Under the pieces are notes generated by a model. That model was not told the origin of the DNA. It worked only from the letters and a program-made list of their open reading frames with translations, and searched no databases. Both the position numbers and the translations under genes were made by a program. DNA of 64,000 nt from PXAP01 sp964520585 (GTDB lineage: Bacteria > Bacteroidota > Bacteroidia > Bacteroidales > PUMT01). The stretch is from the NCBI GenBank assembly GCA_964520585.1, contig CAZFOO010000002.1:29393-93392 (forward strand). Reading direction: 5' to 3'. Every line of letters starts with the position of its first letter. Positions within the stretch are counted from its first letter, which is position 1. This document shows positions 53,370 to 62,223 of this stretch, piece after piece.

Positions 53370-55247
53370 ATGAAAGCGAATATCTATGATGTGATTGTTG
53401 TTGGAGCCGGTCATGCCGGATGTGAGGCTGCAGCCGCTGCTGCTAATATGGGAAGTATGGTATTATTGATTACAATGGATATGGGAAAGATTGCACAGAT
53501 GAGTTGTAATCCTGCCATAGGAGGAATTGCTAAGGGACAAATTGTTCGTGAAATAGATGCTTTAGGAGGTTATACCGGTATAGTCACCGACCAGAGTACT
53601 ATACAATTCAGAATGCTGAATAAAAGCAAGGGTCCAGCCATGTGGAGTCCACGAGCCCAGTGTGATCGGGTTGAGTTTTCACTTAACTGGCGGTATATAC
53701 TTGAATCTATTCCTGGTATAGATTTTTGGCAGGACACTGTCAGGGAGTTGATTATAAGAGATGGTAGAGTCACGGGAGTCAAAACTAAGTTAGGAAATGA
53801 AATATTTGGCCGATCCGTTATATTGACAAACGGTACTTTTTTAAATGGGCTCATGCACATTGGGAAAGTCCAAATTACTGGAGGAAGAGCTTCCGATCCT
53901 TCTTCTTTTGGACTGAGTGAACAACTTATTGATTATGGATTTGTTACCGGCAGGATGAAAACAGGAACGCCTCCACGGATTGATGGGAGGTCTGTTGACT
54001 TTTATAAGCTTGAAAAACAGGAAGGTGATCCGGTTCCTGGCAAATTTTCTTATAATGACTATGTTGTTACTCTTAAAGAACAAATGCCTTGTTTTGTTAC
54101 GTATACTAATGAAAAGGTTCATTCTGTTCTTGAAAAAGGATTTCATTCAAGTCCTCTGTTTACCGGTCAGATCCATGGTCGTGGTCCTAGGTATTGTCCA
54201 AGTATTGAAGATAAAATTGTTACTTTTTCAGATAAAACTAAACATCAGTTATTCCTGGAACCAGAAGGAAGAAAAACTTGTGAATATTATATTAATGGAT
54301 TTTCTTCTTCACTTCCTCAGGATATTCAAATACAAGCTTTGAGAATGATTCCCGGTTTGGAAAAAGTTAAAATTTTCAGACCTGGCTATGCTATAGAATA
54401 TGATTATTTTGATCCTACGCAGTTAGAATATACTCTGGAAACCAAGATCATTAAAAATCTTTATTTTGCCGGACAAATTAATGGGACTACAGGGTATGAG
54501 GAAGCTGCTGGACAAGGATTAATTGCAGGTATTAATTCTCATTTGAAAATTAATCGAAAAGATAAATTTGTTCTGAAAAGGGAAGAAGCATACATTGGAG
54601 TATTGATTGACGATCTTATAACAAAAGGAGTAGATGAACCTTACAGGATGTTCACGTCCAGGGCTGAATTCAGACTATTGCTTAGACAGGATAATGCTGA
54701 TGAAAGGTTGACAAGTATTTCCTATTTGATTGGCCTTGCTTCAGAATCCCGTCATATTAATTATATTGAGAAGAATGAGAATATTGGTAAAATAACAAAG
54801 TTCTTAAGGACGTATAGCATTCACCCTGATATTATTAATCCTTTGCTAAATAGAAAAGGTACTTCTGAAATAAAACAGAAAGTTAAGTTGTTTGAAGTCT
54901 TGCTCAGGCCTCAAATTAATATATTTGAATTATATGAAACAATTCCTGATTTTAAAGCTTTCATTAAGAGACACAAAATTGTAAATATTGAGATTTTAGA
55001 ATCTGCTGAGATTAATTTAAAATATAAGGGTTATTTAGACAGGGAGAAGTTGTTAGCTGATAAAATTAAAAGGCTTGAAAATATAGTCATTAATCCTGAA
55101 ATCGATTATGATGATTTAAAATCTATTTCTACAGAGGGAAGAGAAAAATTGAAGCGCATTAGACCATCTACCCTTGGACAAGCCTCAAGGATTAGTGGTG
55201 TCTCTCCTTCCGACATAAGTGTGTTATTAGTTCATGTTGGGAGATGA
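53370..55247 (+). CDS. mnmG: tRNA uridine-5-carboxymethylaminomethyl(34) synthesis enzyme MnmG (GidA)
   Basis: FAD enzyme that with MnmE modifies wobble uridine 34 of several tRNAs. FAD-binding VIVVGAGHAGCEAAAAAANM at the N-terminus; SCNPAIGGIAKGQIVREIDA (conserved Cys), LTNGTFLNGLMHIG, and the second conserved region INGTTGYEEAAGQGLIAGIN. ATG at 53370 (MKANIYDV) is used; the frame extends to a TTG at 53349, but that lies only five bases beyond the promoter-like motif. About 625 residues, normal. mnmG is often near the chromosome origin. A parS site follows four bases after the stop. Confidence 0.96.
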   Translation: MKANIYDVIVVGAGHAGCEAAAAAANMGSMVLLITMDMGKIAQMSCNPAIGGIAKGQIVREIDALGGYTGIVTDQSTIQFRMLNKSKGPAMWSPRAQCDRVEFSLNWRYILESIPGIDFWQDTVRELIIRDGRVTGVKTKLGNEIFGRSVILTNGTFLNGLMHIGKVQITGGRASDPSSFGLSEQLIDYGFVTGRMKTGTPPRIDGRSVDFYKLEKQEGDPVPGKFSYNDYVVTLKEQMPCFVTYTNEKVHSVLEKGFHSSPLFTGQIHGRGPRYCPSIEDKIVTFSDKTKHQLFLEPEGRKTCEYYINGFSSSLPQDIQIQALRMIPGLEKVKIFRPGYAIEYDYFDPTQLEYTLETKIIKNLYFAGQINGTTGYEEAAGQGLIAGINSHLKINRKDKFVLKREEAYIGVLIDDLITKGVDEPYRMFTSRAEFRLLLRQDNADERLTSISYLIGLASESRHINYIEKNENIGKITKFLRTYSIHPDIINPLLNRKGTSEIKQKVKLFEVLLRPQINIFELYETIPDFKAFIKRHKIVNIEILESAEINLKYKGYLDREKLLADKIKRLENIVINPEIDYDDLKSISTEGREKLKRIRPSTLGQASRISGVSPSDISVLLVHVGR

Positions 55248-55250
55248 TTT

Positions 55251-55266
55251 TGTTCCACGTGGAACA
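55251..55266. other. parS: parS centromere-like site (ParB binding), left copy
   Basis: TGTTCCACGTGGAACA is a perfect 16-bp palindrome matching the general bacterial parS consensus TGTTnCACGTGnAACA. It starts four bases after the mnmG stop. ParB binds such sites, spreads and loads SMC for segregation of the origin region. parA and parB are not in the window. Confidence 0.88.
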
Positions 55267-56152
55267 AATTACTTTTGTCTTTATTTTGAAATTCTGTTGG
55301 CTGAATTTTTGTTCAAAAAAACCTATTTATTATTGATCTATTTAGTTACTAATTTGTTTTTATTTTTAGTTTCTTAATTTATTATTTTATTTTTTGTTTA
55401 AACTGATATTAATATTTCTTCAGGGAAGCAAACTTTGTTAAATATATATGTTTATAAAAACATAATTTAAAATTTTCCTTATTCTTTAAAATTATTGTTT
55501 TCCTATCGCTGTAATTTCCGGCATAACTTTTACTTATGAACAATTTATCTTAAAAAATACTATGTTTCCAGAAAAACATTGTTAAAGTTGTTTATTTAGG
55601 TATTAGTTAATATAGGTTAGCATAATTTTTATCTTTTGCTATCATCTACCTGGAATGTATTTTATAAATTAATTTAACTCTTTTTAAAAAGCATATTTTA
55701 GCTAGGTGTATGTTTTTATTTTAATTAAATTTTTTTATGCATTTTAGGTTATCATTTAGCAGTAAACTTGATTAATGTTTTTACCGCGTAGGCTTTTACA
55801 ATACTGTATTTTTTATTTTGCTCTTAACAGTAATGCAATAATGAGGGTTTTCTGTGATAAACATATTGCTAATATTTTTATGACCACTATAAATAGCAAG
55901 TGTAATCGACGAAGTCTAATTTTTTTATACTGCAATGTGTGATTTTTAAATAAAATAGTTTCATCTGCATTTGATTAATTTTAAAACAGGATTGCAGTCA
56001 ATAAAAAATTTGCAGAATCGTATTGATTGTTGATCTGCGTTTTTGTTTGCTTGTTTATGGCAATTAATGTTTGAATCGTAATTCCTGTGCACTGTTATTC
56101 ACTAAATTGTCTAGTCAGTTTTGAAGTATAACTTTTGGATTAAGTTTTTAAT
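55267..56152. other. AT-rich non-coding region between the parS sites
   Basis: About 890 bases, strongly AT-rich and T-biased on the plus strand, without a credible gene. It includes a partial repeat member at about 55895-55950. No cluster of DnaA boxes (TTATCCACA) was seen by eye. Length, composition and flanking parS sites make it a place to examine for origin-related function. Confidence 0.6.
55895..55950 (+). repeat. Dispersed intergenic repeat, copy 5 (partial)
   Basis: TGTAATCGACGAA (55901-55913) followed by GTCTAATTTTTTTATACTGC and ATGTGTGATTTTT aligns with 20742-20785 (TGTAATCGACGAA, ATCAATTTTTTTCAT, ATGTGTGTATTTT). The GATGAGAA and AAGGTCGATT parts of other copies are absent, so this is a fragment or a one-unit member. 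Confidence 0.65.
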
Positions 56153-56168
56153 TGTTCCACGTGGAACA
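56153..56168. other. parS: parS centromere-like site (ParB binding), right copy
   Basis: A second perfect TGTTCCACGTGGAACA, 902 bases after the first. It lies immediately before the adenine deaminase gene and, if read as coding, gives the spurious peptide MFHVEH. Two identical copies so close together make chance unlikely for a 16-base palindrome. Confidence 0.88.
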
Positions 56169-56181
56169 TAAATTCGGTAAT

Positions 56182-57810
56182 ATGGATTTTTCTATAAAAG
56201 GTAATTATGTGGATATTTTTAAAGAAGAAATATATCCAGTAGAAATAATAATTAAGAATAGCGTTGTTTCAGAAATTGTCAAACTTGATTATGAAGTTGA
56301 TTTTTTCATTTTACCTGGATTTGTTGATTCTCATGTTCACATTGAGAGTTCAATGCTCATCCCATCTGAATTTGCAAAGATTGCTATTAAACATGGGGTA
56401 GTTGGCGTCGTGGCAGATCCTCATGAAATTGCTAATGTAGCCGGAACTGAAGGGATTGAATTTATGGTAAATAATGGGAATTCCGTGGCTTTTAATTTTT
56501 TCTTTGGAGCTCCCTCTTGTGTTCCTGCAACTGAATTTGAATCTTCCGGTGCAAGGATAGATTCAGATGCAATTGATAAATTATTAAAGAAAGATGATAT
56601 CTTCTTCCTTTCAGAAGTAATGAATTATCCTGGCGTAATTAACCGGGAGGATGAAATAATGAAAAAAATAGAAATCTCTCATAGAAATAATAAGCCGGTA
56701 GATGGACATTCTCCTGGCTTGAGGGGTGCAGACCTTAAAAGATATGTTAATTCAGGGATAACCACAGATCATGAATGTCTTAATTTGGATGAGGCTTTAG
56801 AGAAAATTTCAGCCGGAATGAAAATTCAGGTAAGGGAGGGTAGTGCGGCAAAAAGCTTTGATGTTTTTTATGAGCTAATTGATAAATTCCCACATTCAAT
56901 TATGCTTTGCACTGATGATATTCATCCAGATGATCTTGAAAATGGATATATTAATAGATTGGTTTCTCTGGGCATTAAAAAGGGCCTCAATCTTTTTAAT
57001 TTATTAAGGGCTGCCTGTGTTAATCCAATATTGCATTACAATTTACCGCTTGGAATGCTTCGTAAAGGAGATAATGCTGATATGATTGTTGTTAAAGATC
57101 TGCAGGAATTTTCAGTTCATCAGACCTATGTTAAAGGAAACCTAGTTTACGATAACGGTGAAATTCGTTTAAAAAGTCAAAAACAAACTTTTACCAGCTT
57201 ATTTAGAGATCAAAATATTTTTCCTGACGAGCTCGTTGTAAATGTCGATGAAGGAAATATCAGGTCTATCAAGGTTTTTGATAAGGAATTATTTACTTCT
57301 TCTGAAATTGTTGTTCCCAAAGTTAAAGACGGCAAAGTAATATGCGATATTGATAATGATTTAGTAAAAATAGTTGTCGTTAACAGGTATGAAAATATAA
57401 AACCTGTTGTTGGATTTGTTAAGGGTTTCGGAATAAATCGTGGTTCCATTGCCGGATCTATAGCACATGACAGCCATAATATTATTGGAATTGGAGTTGA
57501 TGATAATGATATTGCCCTGGCCATAAATGCAGTTATTGAAATGCGGGGTGGTCTTGTTGTTTCTTCCTCTGATGAGATGCTGAAGATGCCACTTGAGATA
57601 GGAGGATTAATGACAAGCAGAAATGGCAGTCAGGTTGCTAAAGAATATAGTGAATTGAACCAGCTGGCCAAAACGCTGGGCTGTTCTTTAACCGCACCAT
57701 TTATGAGTTTGTCTTTTCTGTCTCTGCTGGTAATTCCTGAATTGAAAATCGGAGACAAGGGGTTGTTTGATGTAAATTCATTTTCTTTTACCTCCCTGTT
57801 TATTAAATAA
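56182..57810 (+). CDS. ade: Adenine deaminase
   Basis: Converts adenine to hypoxanthine and ammonia in purine salvage. The amidohydrolase core has ILPGFVDSHVHIESSMLIPS (metal His pair), VVADPHEIANVAGTEGIEFM and DGHSPGLRGADLKRYV. The C-terminal adenine-deaminase domain has GIGVDDNDIALAINAVIEMR and GGLVVSSSDEMLKMPLEIGG. The open frame reaches TTG 56152, but that runs through parS; ATG at 56182 (MDFSIKGNYV) is preferred. About 542 residues, which fits the family. uvrC follows 72 bases later. Confidence 0.93.
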   Translation: MDFSIKGNYVDIFKEEIYPVEIIIKNSVVSEIVKLDYEVDFFILPGFVDSHVHIESSMLIPSEFAKIAIKHGVVGVVADPHEIANVAGTEGIEFMVNNGNSVAFNFFFGAPSCVPATEFESSGARIDSDAIDKLLKKDDIFFLSEVMNYPGVINREDEIMKKIEISHRNNKPVDGHSPGLRGADLKRYVNSGITTDHECLNLDEALEKISAGMKIQVREGSAAKSFDVFYELIDKFPHSIMLCTDDIHPDDLENGYINRLVSLGIKKGLNLFNLLRAACVNPILHYNLPLGMLRKGDNADMIVVKDLQEFSVHQTYVKGNLVYDNGEIRLKSQKQTFTSLFRDQNIFPDELVVNVDEGNIRSIKVFDKELFTSSEIVVPKVKDGKVICDIDNDLVKIVVVNRYENIKPVVGFVKGFGINRGSIAGSIAHDSHNIIGIGVDDNDIALAINAVIEMRGGLVVSSSDEMLKMPLEIGGLMTSRNGSQVAKEYSELNQLAKTLGCSLTAPFMSLSFLSLLVIPELKIGDKGLFDVNSFSFTSLFIK

Positions 57811-57882
57811 ATGCAGGTTGGTCTATGAATTTCTTTTCTAAAATTTATTATAATATTTGATTATCCCTGTTGCTAATATATT

Positions 57883-59691
57883 ATGAATAAGCGTAATGAA
57901 AATATTCTAACTGATATTGTTAAAGTTCTTCCATCTGTACCGGGTGTATATCTTTTTAAGGATCAAAATTCAAAAGTTATATATGTAGGCAAGGCCAAAA
58001 ACCTGAAGAAAAGAGTAAGTTCTTATTTTTCCAAAAAAACTGGCGGGAATAATAAATTAAAGATTCTTGTAAAACAAATCCGGCATATTGATCATATAGT
58101 AGTGGAGACGGAATCGGATGCTTTATTGCTGGAAAATAATTTAATAAAGGAATATCAACCACGTTATAATGTTTTACTTAAAGATGACAAATCCTACCCT
58201 TATATATGTGTCAAAAATGAACCCTTCCCACGTGTTTTTTCTACCCGCAATCCGGTAAAGGATGGATCTGCATATTTTGGACCATATACTTCAGGCTATA
58301 TGGTTCGAATGCTATTGGATTTGATAAGACAATTATATCCTTTAAGAAATTGTAATTATAATTTATCTGAATCTAATATCAATGCCGGTAAGTTTAAGGT
58401 ATGCCTTGAATATCACATCGGGAATTGCAAAGGTCCTTGCGTTGGCAAACAACCATCCGTTGATTATGATGAAAACATAAAACAGATAAAATCAATTTTA
58501 AAAGGGAATATTCAGGGAGTAAAATTATTTCTTCAAAACAGGATGAAACAGCAGGCCGAAAAATTTGAGTTTGAGGCTGCACAATATACAAAGGAAAAAC
58601 TTGATTACCTTGAAAAATACCAAAGTAAATCTATTGTAGTTAATCCTTTAATTGCTAACCTGGATGTCTTTTCCTTTATTGATTATCCTAAGTTTGCTGT
58701 ATCAAATTTTGTTAAAGTAGTTGATGGTGCAGTAATAAAGTCACAGACTATAGAAATAAAAAAAGTACTGTCCGAGGACAAAACTGATCTTCTTGCCCGG
58801 GTCATTGTTGAAATCAGAAGCCGTGAAATTAATAATTCCAATGAAATACTTGTACCTTTCATCCCCTCAAATGTTTTTCCAGGGGTTAAATATTCTGTAC
58901 CTCTTCAGGGCGATAAAAAAAGATTACTTATTCTCTCTGAGAGAAATGCGAAATATTATTTGAAGGAAAAGGAGAAGAAGCAATTTGCTAATAATTCTCA
59001 AAATGGTAGTAATCGCATCCTTGAAGCGGTCAGGCTGGATCTCCGGTTAAAATTTCCACCTGTGCATATTGAATGTTTTGATAATTCAAACATTCAGGGA
59101 AAAATTCCTGTATCTGCTTGTGTTGTATTTAGAAATGGTCGCCCCAGTAAAAAAGAATACCGTCATTACAATATACGGACGGTTTCAGGTCCGAATGATT
59201 ATGCATCGATGAAAGAAGTAATATACCGGCGTTACAAGAGATTGATCGATGAAAAGATGAAATTGCCGCAGTTAATAGTTGTGGATGGAGGTAAATCACA
59301 ACTGAGTGCTGGATTTGATGCATTAGACGCTTTGAATTTAACTAATGATATTAATATTATTTCAATAGCCAAGAGACTGGAAGAAATATTTTTCCCGGGA
59401 GATCCGGTTCCATTGTATCTTGATAAAAGGTCAGAAAGTCTGAAATTGATACAGCATTTAAGAAATGAGGCACATCGGTTCAGTATCATGTTTCACCGGG
59501 ATAAGCGTTCATTGGGCTTCGCAAAGTCGGTTCTGCAGGATATTACGGGACTTGGTGAAAAAACTGTTGAGAAGCTATACAGGCATTTTCGCACATATAA
59601 CAATATTTGCAGCGCCAGTTATGATGATCTTGTTCCCGTAATTGGAAAAGCCAAAGCAAGAATATTGATTGATCATCTTTCAAAAATTTAA
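57883..59691 (+). CDS. uvrC: Excinuclease ABC subunit C
   Basis: UvrC makes both incisions around DNA lesions bound by UvrB. 602 residues. GIY-YIG nuclease domain (about 16-95: PGVYLFKDQNSKVIYVGKAK), Cys-rich insert (CKGPCVGKQ), UVR motif that binds UvrB (about 205-235, EKFEFEAAQYTKEKLDYL), the RNase H-like 5' nuclease (IECFDNSNIQGKIPVSACVV, VVDGGKSQLSAG) and C-terminal helix-hairpin-helix pair (DITGLGEKTVEKLYRHF, VIGKAKARILIDHL). Complete. Confidence 0.97.
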   Translation: MNKRNENILTDIVKVLPSVPGVYLFKDQNSKVIYVGKAKNLKKRVSSYFSKKTGGNNKLKILVKQIRHIDHIVVETESDALLLENNLIKEYQPRYNVLLKDDKSYPYICVKNEPFPRVFSTRNPVKDGSAYFGPYTSGYMVRMLLDLIRQLYPLRNCNYNLSESNINAGKFKVCLEYHIGNCKGPCVGKQPSVDYDENIKQIKSILKGNIQGVKLFLQNRMKQQAEKFEFEAAQYTKEKLDYLEKYQSKSIVVNPLIANLDVFSFIDYPKFAVSNFVKVVDGAVIKSQTIEIKKVLSEDKTDLLARVIVEIRSREINNSNEILVPFIPSNVFPGVKYSVPLQGDKKRLLILSERNAKYYLKEKEKKQFANNSQNGSNRILEAVRLDLRLKFPPVHIECFDNSNIQGKIPVSACVVFRNGRPSKKEYRHYNIRTVSGPNDYASMKEVIYRRYKRLIDEKMKLPQLIVVDGGKSQLSAGFDALDALNLTNDINIISIAKRLEEIFFPGDPVPLYLDKRSESLKLIQHLRNEAHRFSIMFHRDKRSLGFAKSVLQDITGLGEKTVEKLYRHFRTYNNICSASYDDLVPVIGKAKARILIDHLSKI

Positions 59692-60091
59692 TAAAAATCA
59701 TCTTTTGCTGAAGCAAAATCATTATTTTATATAGGAAAGCGTATGAAACTGTAAAATAGTACAATATAGCTTATCATATATAGCTATACATGAGCTAAAG
59801 GAATCAAATTATTATTTTTTCATATGGAAACTTCGTTTTTCACTATTTGAAACCTCGATCATATATTGCAAATTCTTTAATCAGTATTTAAATGATCAGG
59901 ATTTTGCATTAATAACAGATCTGATTAACATCAATAATAGCTCTAAACACTGCGTGTGCGTGATTAAAGAAGTCCGATATTTTATGCATTTTATGTAAAA
60001 TGGGGTGATAGCAGATAATCTATACTTTCAGAGAAATTTTGCAGTGGAACAGGAATTTCTTGAGTCGGGTATTGGATTTGTGTGCCAATAT
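59692..60091. other. Intergenic region between convergent uvrC and the polyprenyl synthase gene
   Basis: About 400 AT-rich bases with no gene or clear terminator recognised. Confidence 0.5.
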
Positions 60092-61066
60092 TTATTTGTT
60101 TCGCTCGGTGATATAGTTGGCCAATTTTAAAAGCGATTTTTTGGCGTCATTATCAGGAAAATTAGCTAAACTGGCTATTGCTTTTTCTTTGTGTTCTTTC
60201 ATCTTGTTTACAGCATAATCCAGTCCATTTTTGTTTAAAACGAATTCAATTATCTCTCCGATCTTTCCGGAATTATTATTGTTTCTTTTAAATAAGCCCA
60301 GAATATATTTTTTTTCCTGTTTTGTCGAATTTGCAAGTGCATATATCAGGGGAAGTGTGATCTTTTTTTCCTTAATATCATTAGCAACTGGCTTTCCCGT
60401 CACTCCTTTTTTTTGATAATCAAAAATGTCATCTTTAATTTGAAATGCAATTCCTGCATGTTCCGCATATTCTTTGAGTCCTGAGATTATTTCTTTATCG
60501 TTTGTTACGGAACTTGCTCCTGAGGCTGCACAAGCTATCATCAGTGTGGCCGTTTTTTTCCTGATAATACTAAAATAATCCTCTTCGGTGATATTAAGCC
60601 GGCGTGCTTTCTGAATCTGTACAAGCTCTCCTTCACTCATTTCCTTAACTGCCTCTGATACTATTTCAAGTAACTGGTATTCTCTTTTATCAACAGCTAG
60701 CAATAATCCTTTTGAGAGCAGATAATCACCAACCAATACCGATATTTTATTTTTCCAAAGTGCATATATTGAAAAAAATCCTCTCCGTTCATATGAATCA
60801 TCAACCACGTCATCGTGAATAAGAGTTGCTGTATGCAGTAATTCTATTAATGCAGCTGCGGTGTAGGTTGATTGGTTAGGTTCACCCGATATTTTGGCCG
60901 ATAAAAAAACAAGCACAGGCCTGAGTTGTTTGCCCTTTCGTCTGAGAATATAATTTGTAATATGATCAAGAAGGGGGACTTTGGTTTTCATAGATGATTT
61001 GAAAAATTTCTCAAATTCATCCATTTCGTTTCTTATGGGTGATTTAATATCTGTAAGGATGGTCAT
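60092..61066 (-). CDS. Polyprenyl diphosphate synthase
   Basis: Head-to-tail trans-prenyltransferase adding isopentenyl diphosphate to allylic diphosphates. 324 residues. First aspartate-rich motif LIHDDVVDDSYERRG; second FQIKDDIFDYQKKG; GKQLRPVLVFLSAKI near the N-terminus. Residues before the first DDxxD (ALIELLHTAT, small residues) fit a long-chain (C35-C50, menaquinone side-chain) synthase rather than FPP synthase, but chain length is not certain. Together with dxs and ispD it gives three isoprenoid genes in the window. Confidence 0.9.
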   Translation of the reverse strand: MTILTDIKSPIRNEMDEFEKFFKSSMKTKVPLLDHITNYILRRKGKQLRPVLVFLSAKISGEPNQSTYTAAALIELLHTATLIHDDVVDDSYERRGFFSIYALWKNKISVLVGDYLLSKGLLLAVDKREYQLLEIVSEAVKEMSEGELVQIQKARRLNITEEDYFSIIRKKTATLMIACAASGASSVTNDKEIISGLKEYAEHAGIAFQIKDDIFDYQKKGVTGKPVANDIKEKKITLPLIYALANSTKQEKKYILGLFKRNNNNSGKIGEIIEFVLNKNGLDYAVNKMKEHKEKAIASLANFPDNDAKKSLLKLANYITERNK

Positions 61067-61682
61067 CTGAATTTATTTGTGGCAAAAGTAATAATATTCT
61101 GGTAGAGATTTTTTCTGCTTTTCAATATATTATCTGATTAGGCTACTCCAAATATTTTAATTTTAATATGAACATATTTGAACGTAGAAATGTTTATGCG
61201 GATTTGCTTATATAAAAAAATCAGGAACAGTTTGGTTTAGAGAGATTTAAAATGATGCTTACCCATATAGCCAGATGCTGGTAATCGTTTTATATATTTT
61301 CCCTGGTTAATAAAAATAATTAATAGTCAGTTGGTAAGAGTTGCGGTACTTAGTGATTATTATCATGTTTTGTTAAACCATGTATTTATATATTTGTATC
61401 TGTGGCAAAAAAATTTAATCTTATGGGTTTAAGCAGAAGATTTAATTTTCAGAAGTTTTAAAGAGGTCTGATTTTCGGAATTTACATAAAACCGATGTAA
61501 TTATGATGTTTATTAATTCGGCTGATAGCATACTTTAATAAATCAATGCCGCTTCGTAATAAAGAAAGGATTTTTAAACATGGGGGTTCCAGCGGAATTG
61601 ATATACTAAATATGAATTAGTCGCTAAGTATTATTAACTGATTATTGATTTTATTAACCTGTTTTATATAGATGAATAACAA
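61067..61682. other. AT-rich divergent intergenic region
   Basis: About 615 bases between the polyprenyl synthase gene (minus) and the ArsR-type gene (plus). No gene, hairpin or repeat recognised. Confidence 0.5.
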
Positions 61683-61979
61683 ATGAAATTAACCGAATTA
61701 AAAGTGGACCAGCTGGATAAAGCTGCTAATATGCTCAAAGCAATTGCTCATCCGATGAGGATTGCCATTATAGGATTTCTGGAAGGAGATAAAAAATTAA
61801 CCGTAACTCAGATTCATGAATTATTGGAAATTGAACAATCTACTACTTCTCATCATCTCGGGATATTAAAAGATAAAGGCGTGCTCTTATCAAAGCGTGA
61901 AGGCAAGAACACTTATTATTATCTTAAACATCAGAATCTTACGCAAATTGTAGATTGTTTGAATCAATGTTGCGATTGA
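61683..61979 (+). CDS. ArsR-family winged-helix transcriptional regulator
   Basis: 98 residues forming a winged helix: KAIAHPMRIAIIGFLEGDKK, VTQIHELLEIEQSTTSHHLG (recognition helix), ILKDKGVLLSKREGKNTYYY (wing). ArsR-type repressors release DNA on binding metal or another signal. The usual CxC metal motif in the recognition helix is absent; the only Cys are at the C-terminus (VDCLNQCCD), a possible metal or redox site. No target gene is adjacent. A strong terminator follows 34 bases after the stop, so the gene is monocistronic. Confidence 0.88.
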   Translation: MKLTELKVDQLDKAANMLKAIAHPMRIAIIGFLEGDKKLTVTQIHELLEIEQSTTSHHLGILKDKGVLLSKREGKNTYYYLKHQNLTQIVDCLNQCCD

Positions 61980-62013
61980 TTTAAAAAAACAAAACAGTTG
62001 ATTATATTTCCGA

Positions 62014-62040
62014 CAAAAGGCCCTTAAGGGCCTTTTTTTT
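62014..62040 (+). terminator. Rho-independent terminator after the ArsR-type gene
   Basis: AAAGGCCC, loop TTAA, GGGCC then eight T (62033-62040). The stem of about 8 bp plus the T-tract is a strong terminator for the plus strand. It may also act weakly for the ctp gene on the minus strand. Confidence 0.9.
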
Positions 62041-62223
62041 GGGATAGGACTATATAATCTTTCGGGAAATATTTTCCGGCCAGGTGCAGGATTATTGGCT
62101 ATTTGAAATGAAGGCAGAATGGAATTTAGCCAAGGTATGCGCGTAGTGTTTTTATGATTAGTATTGCTGTATCAATCAGATTAGAAAAAATAGTGAATTG
62201 ACCGAGAAATATATTATTTAGAA

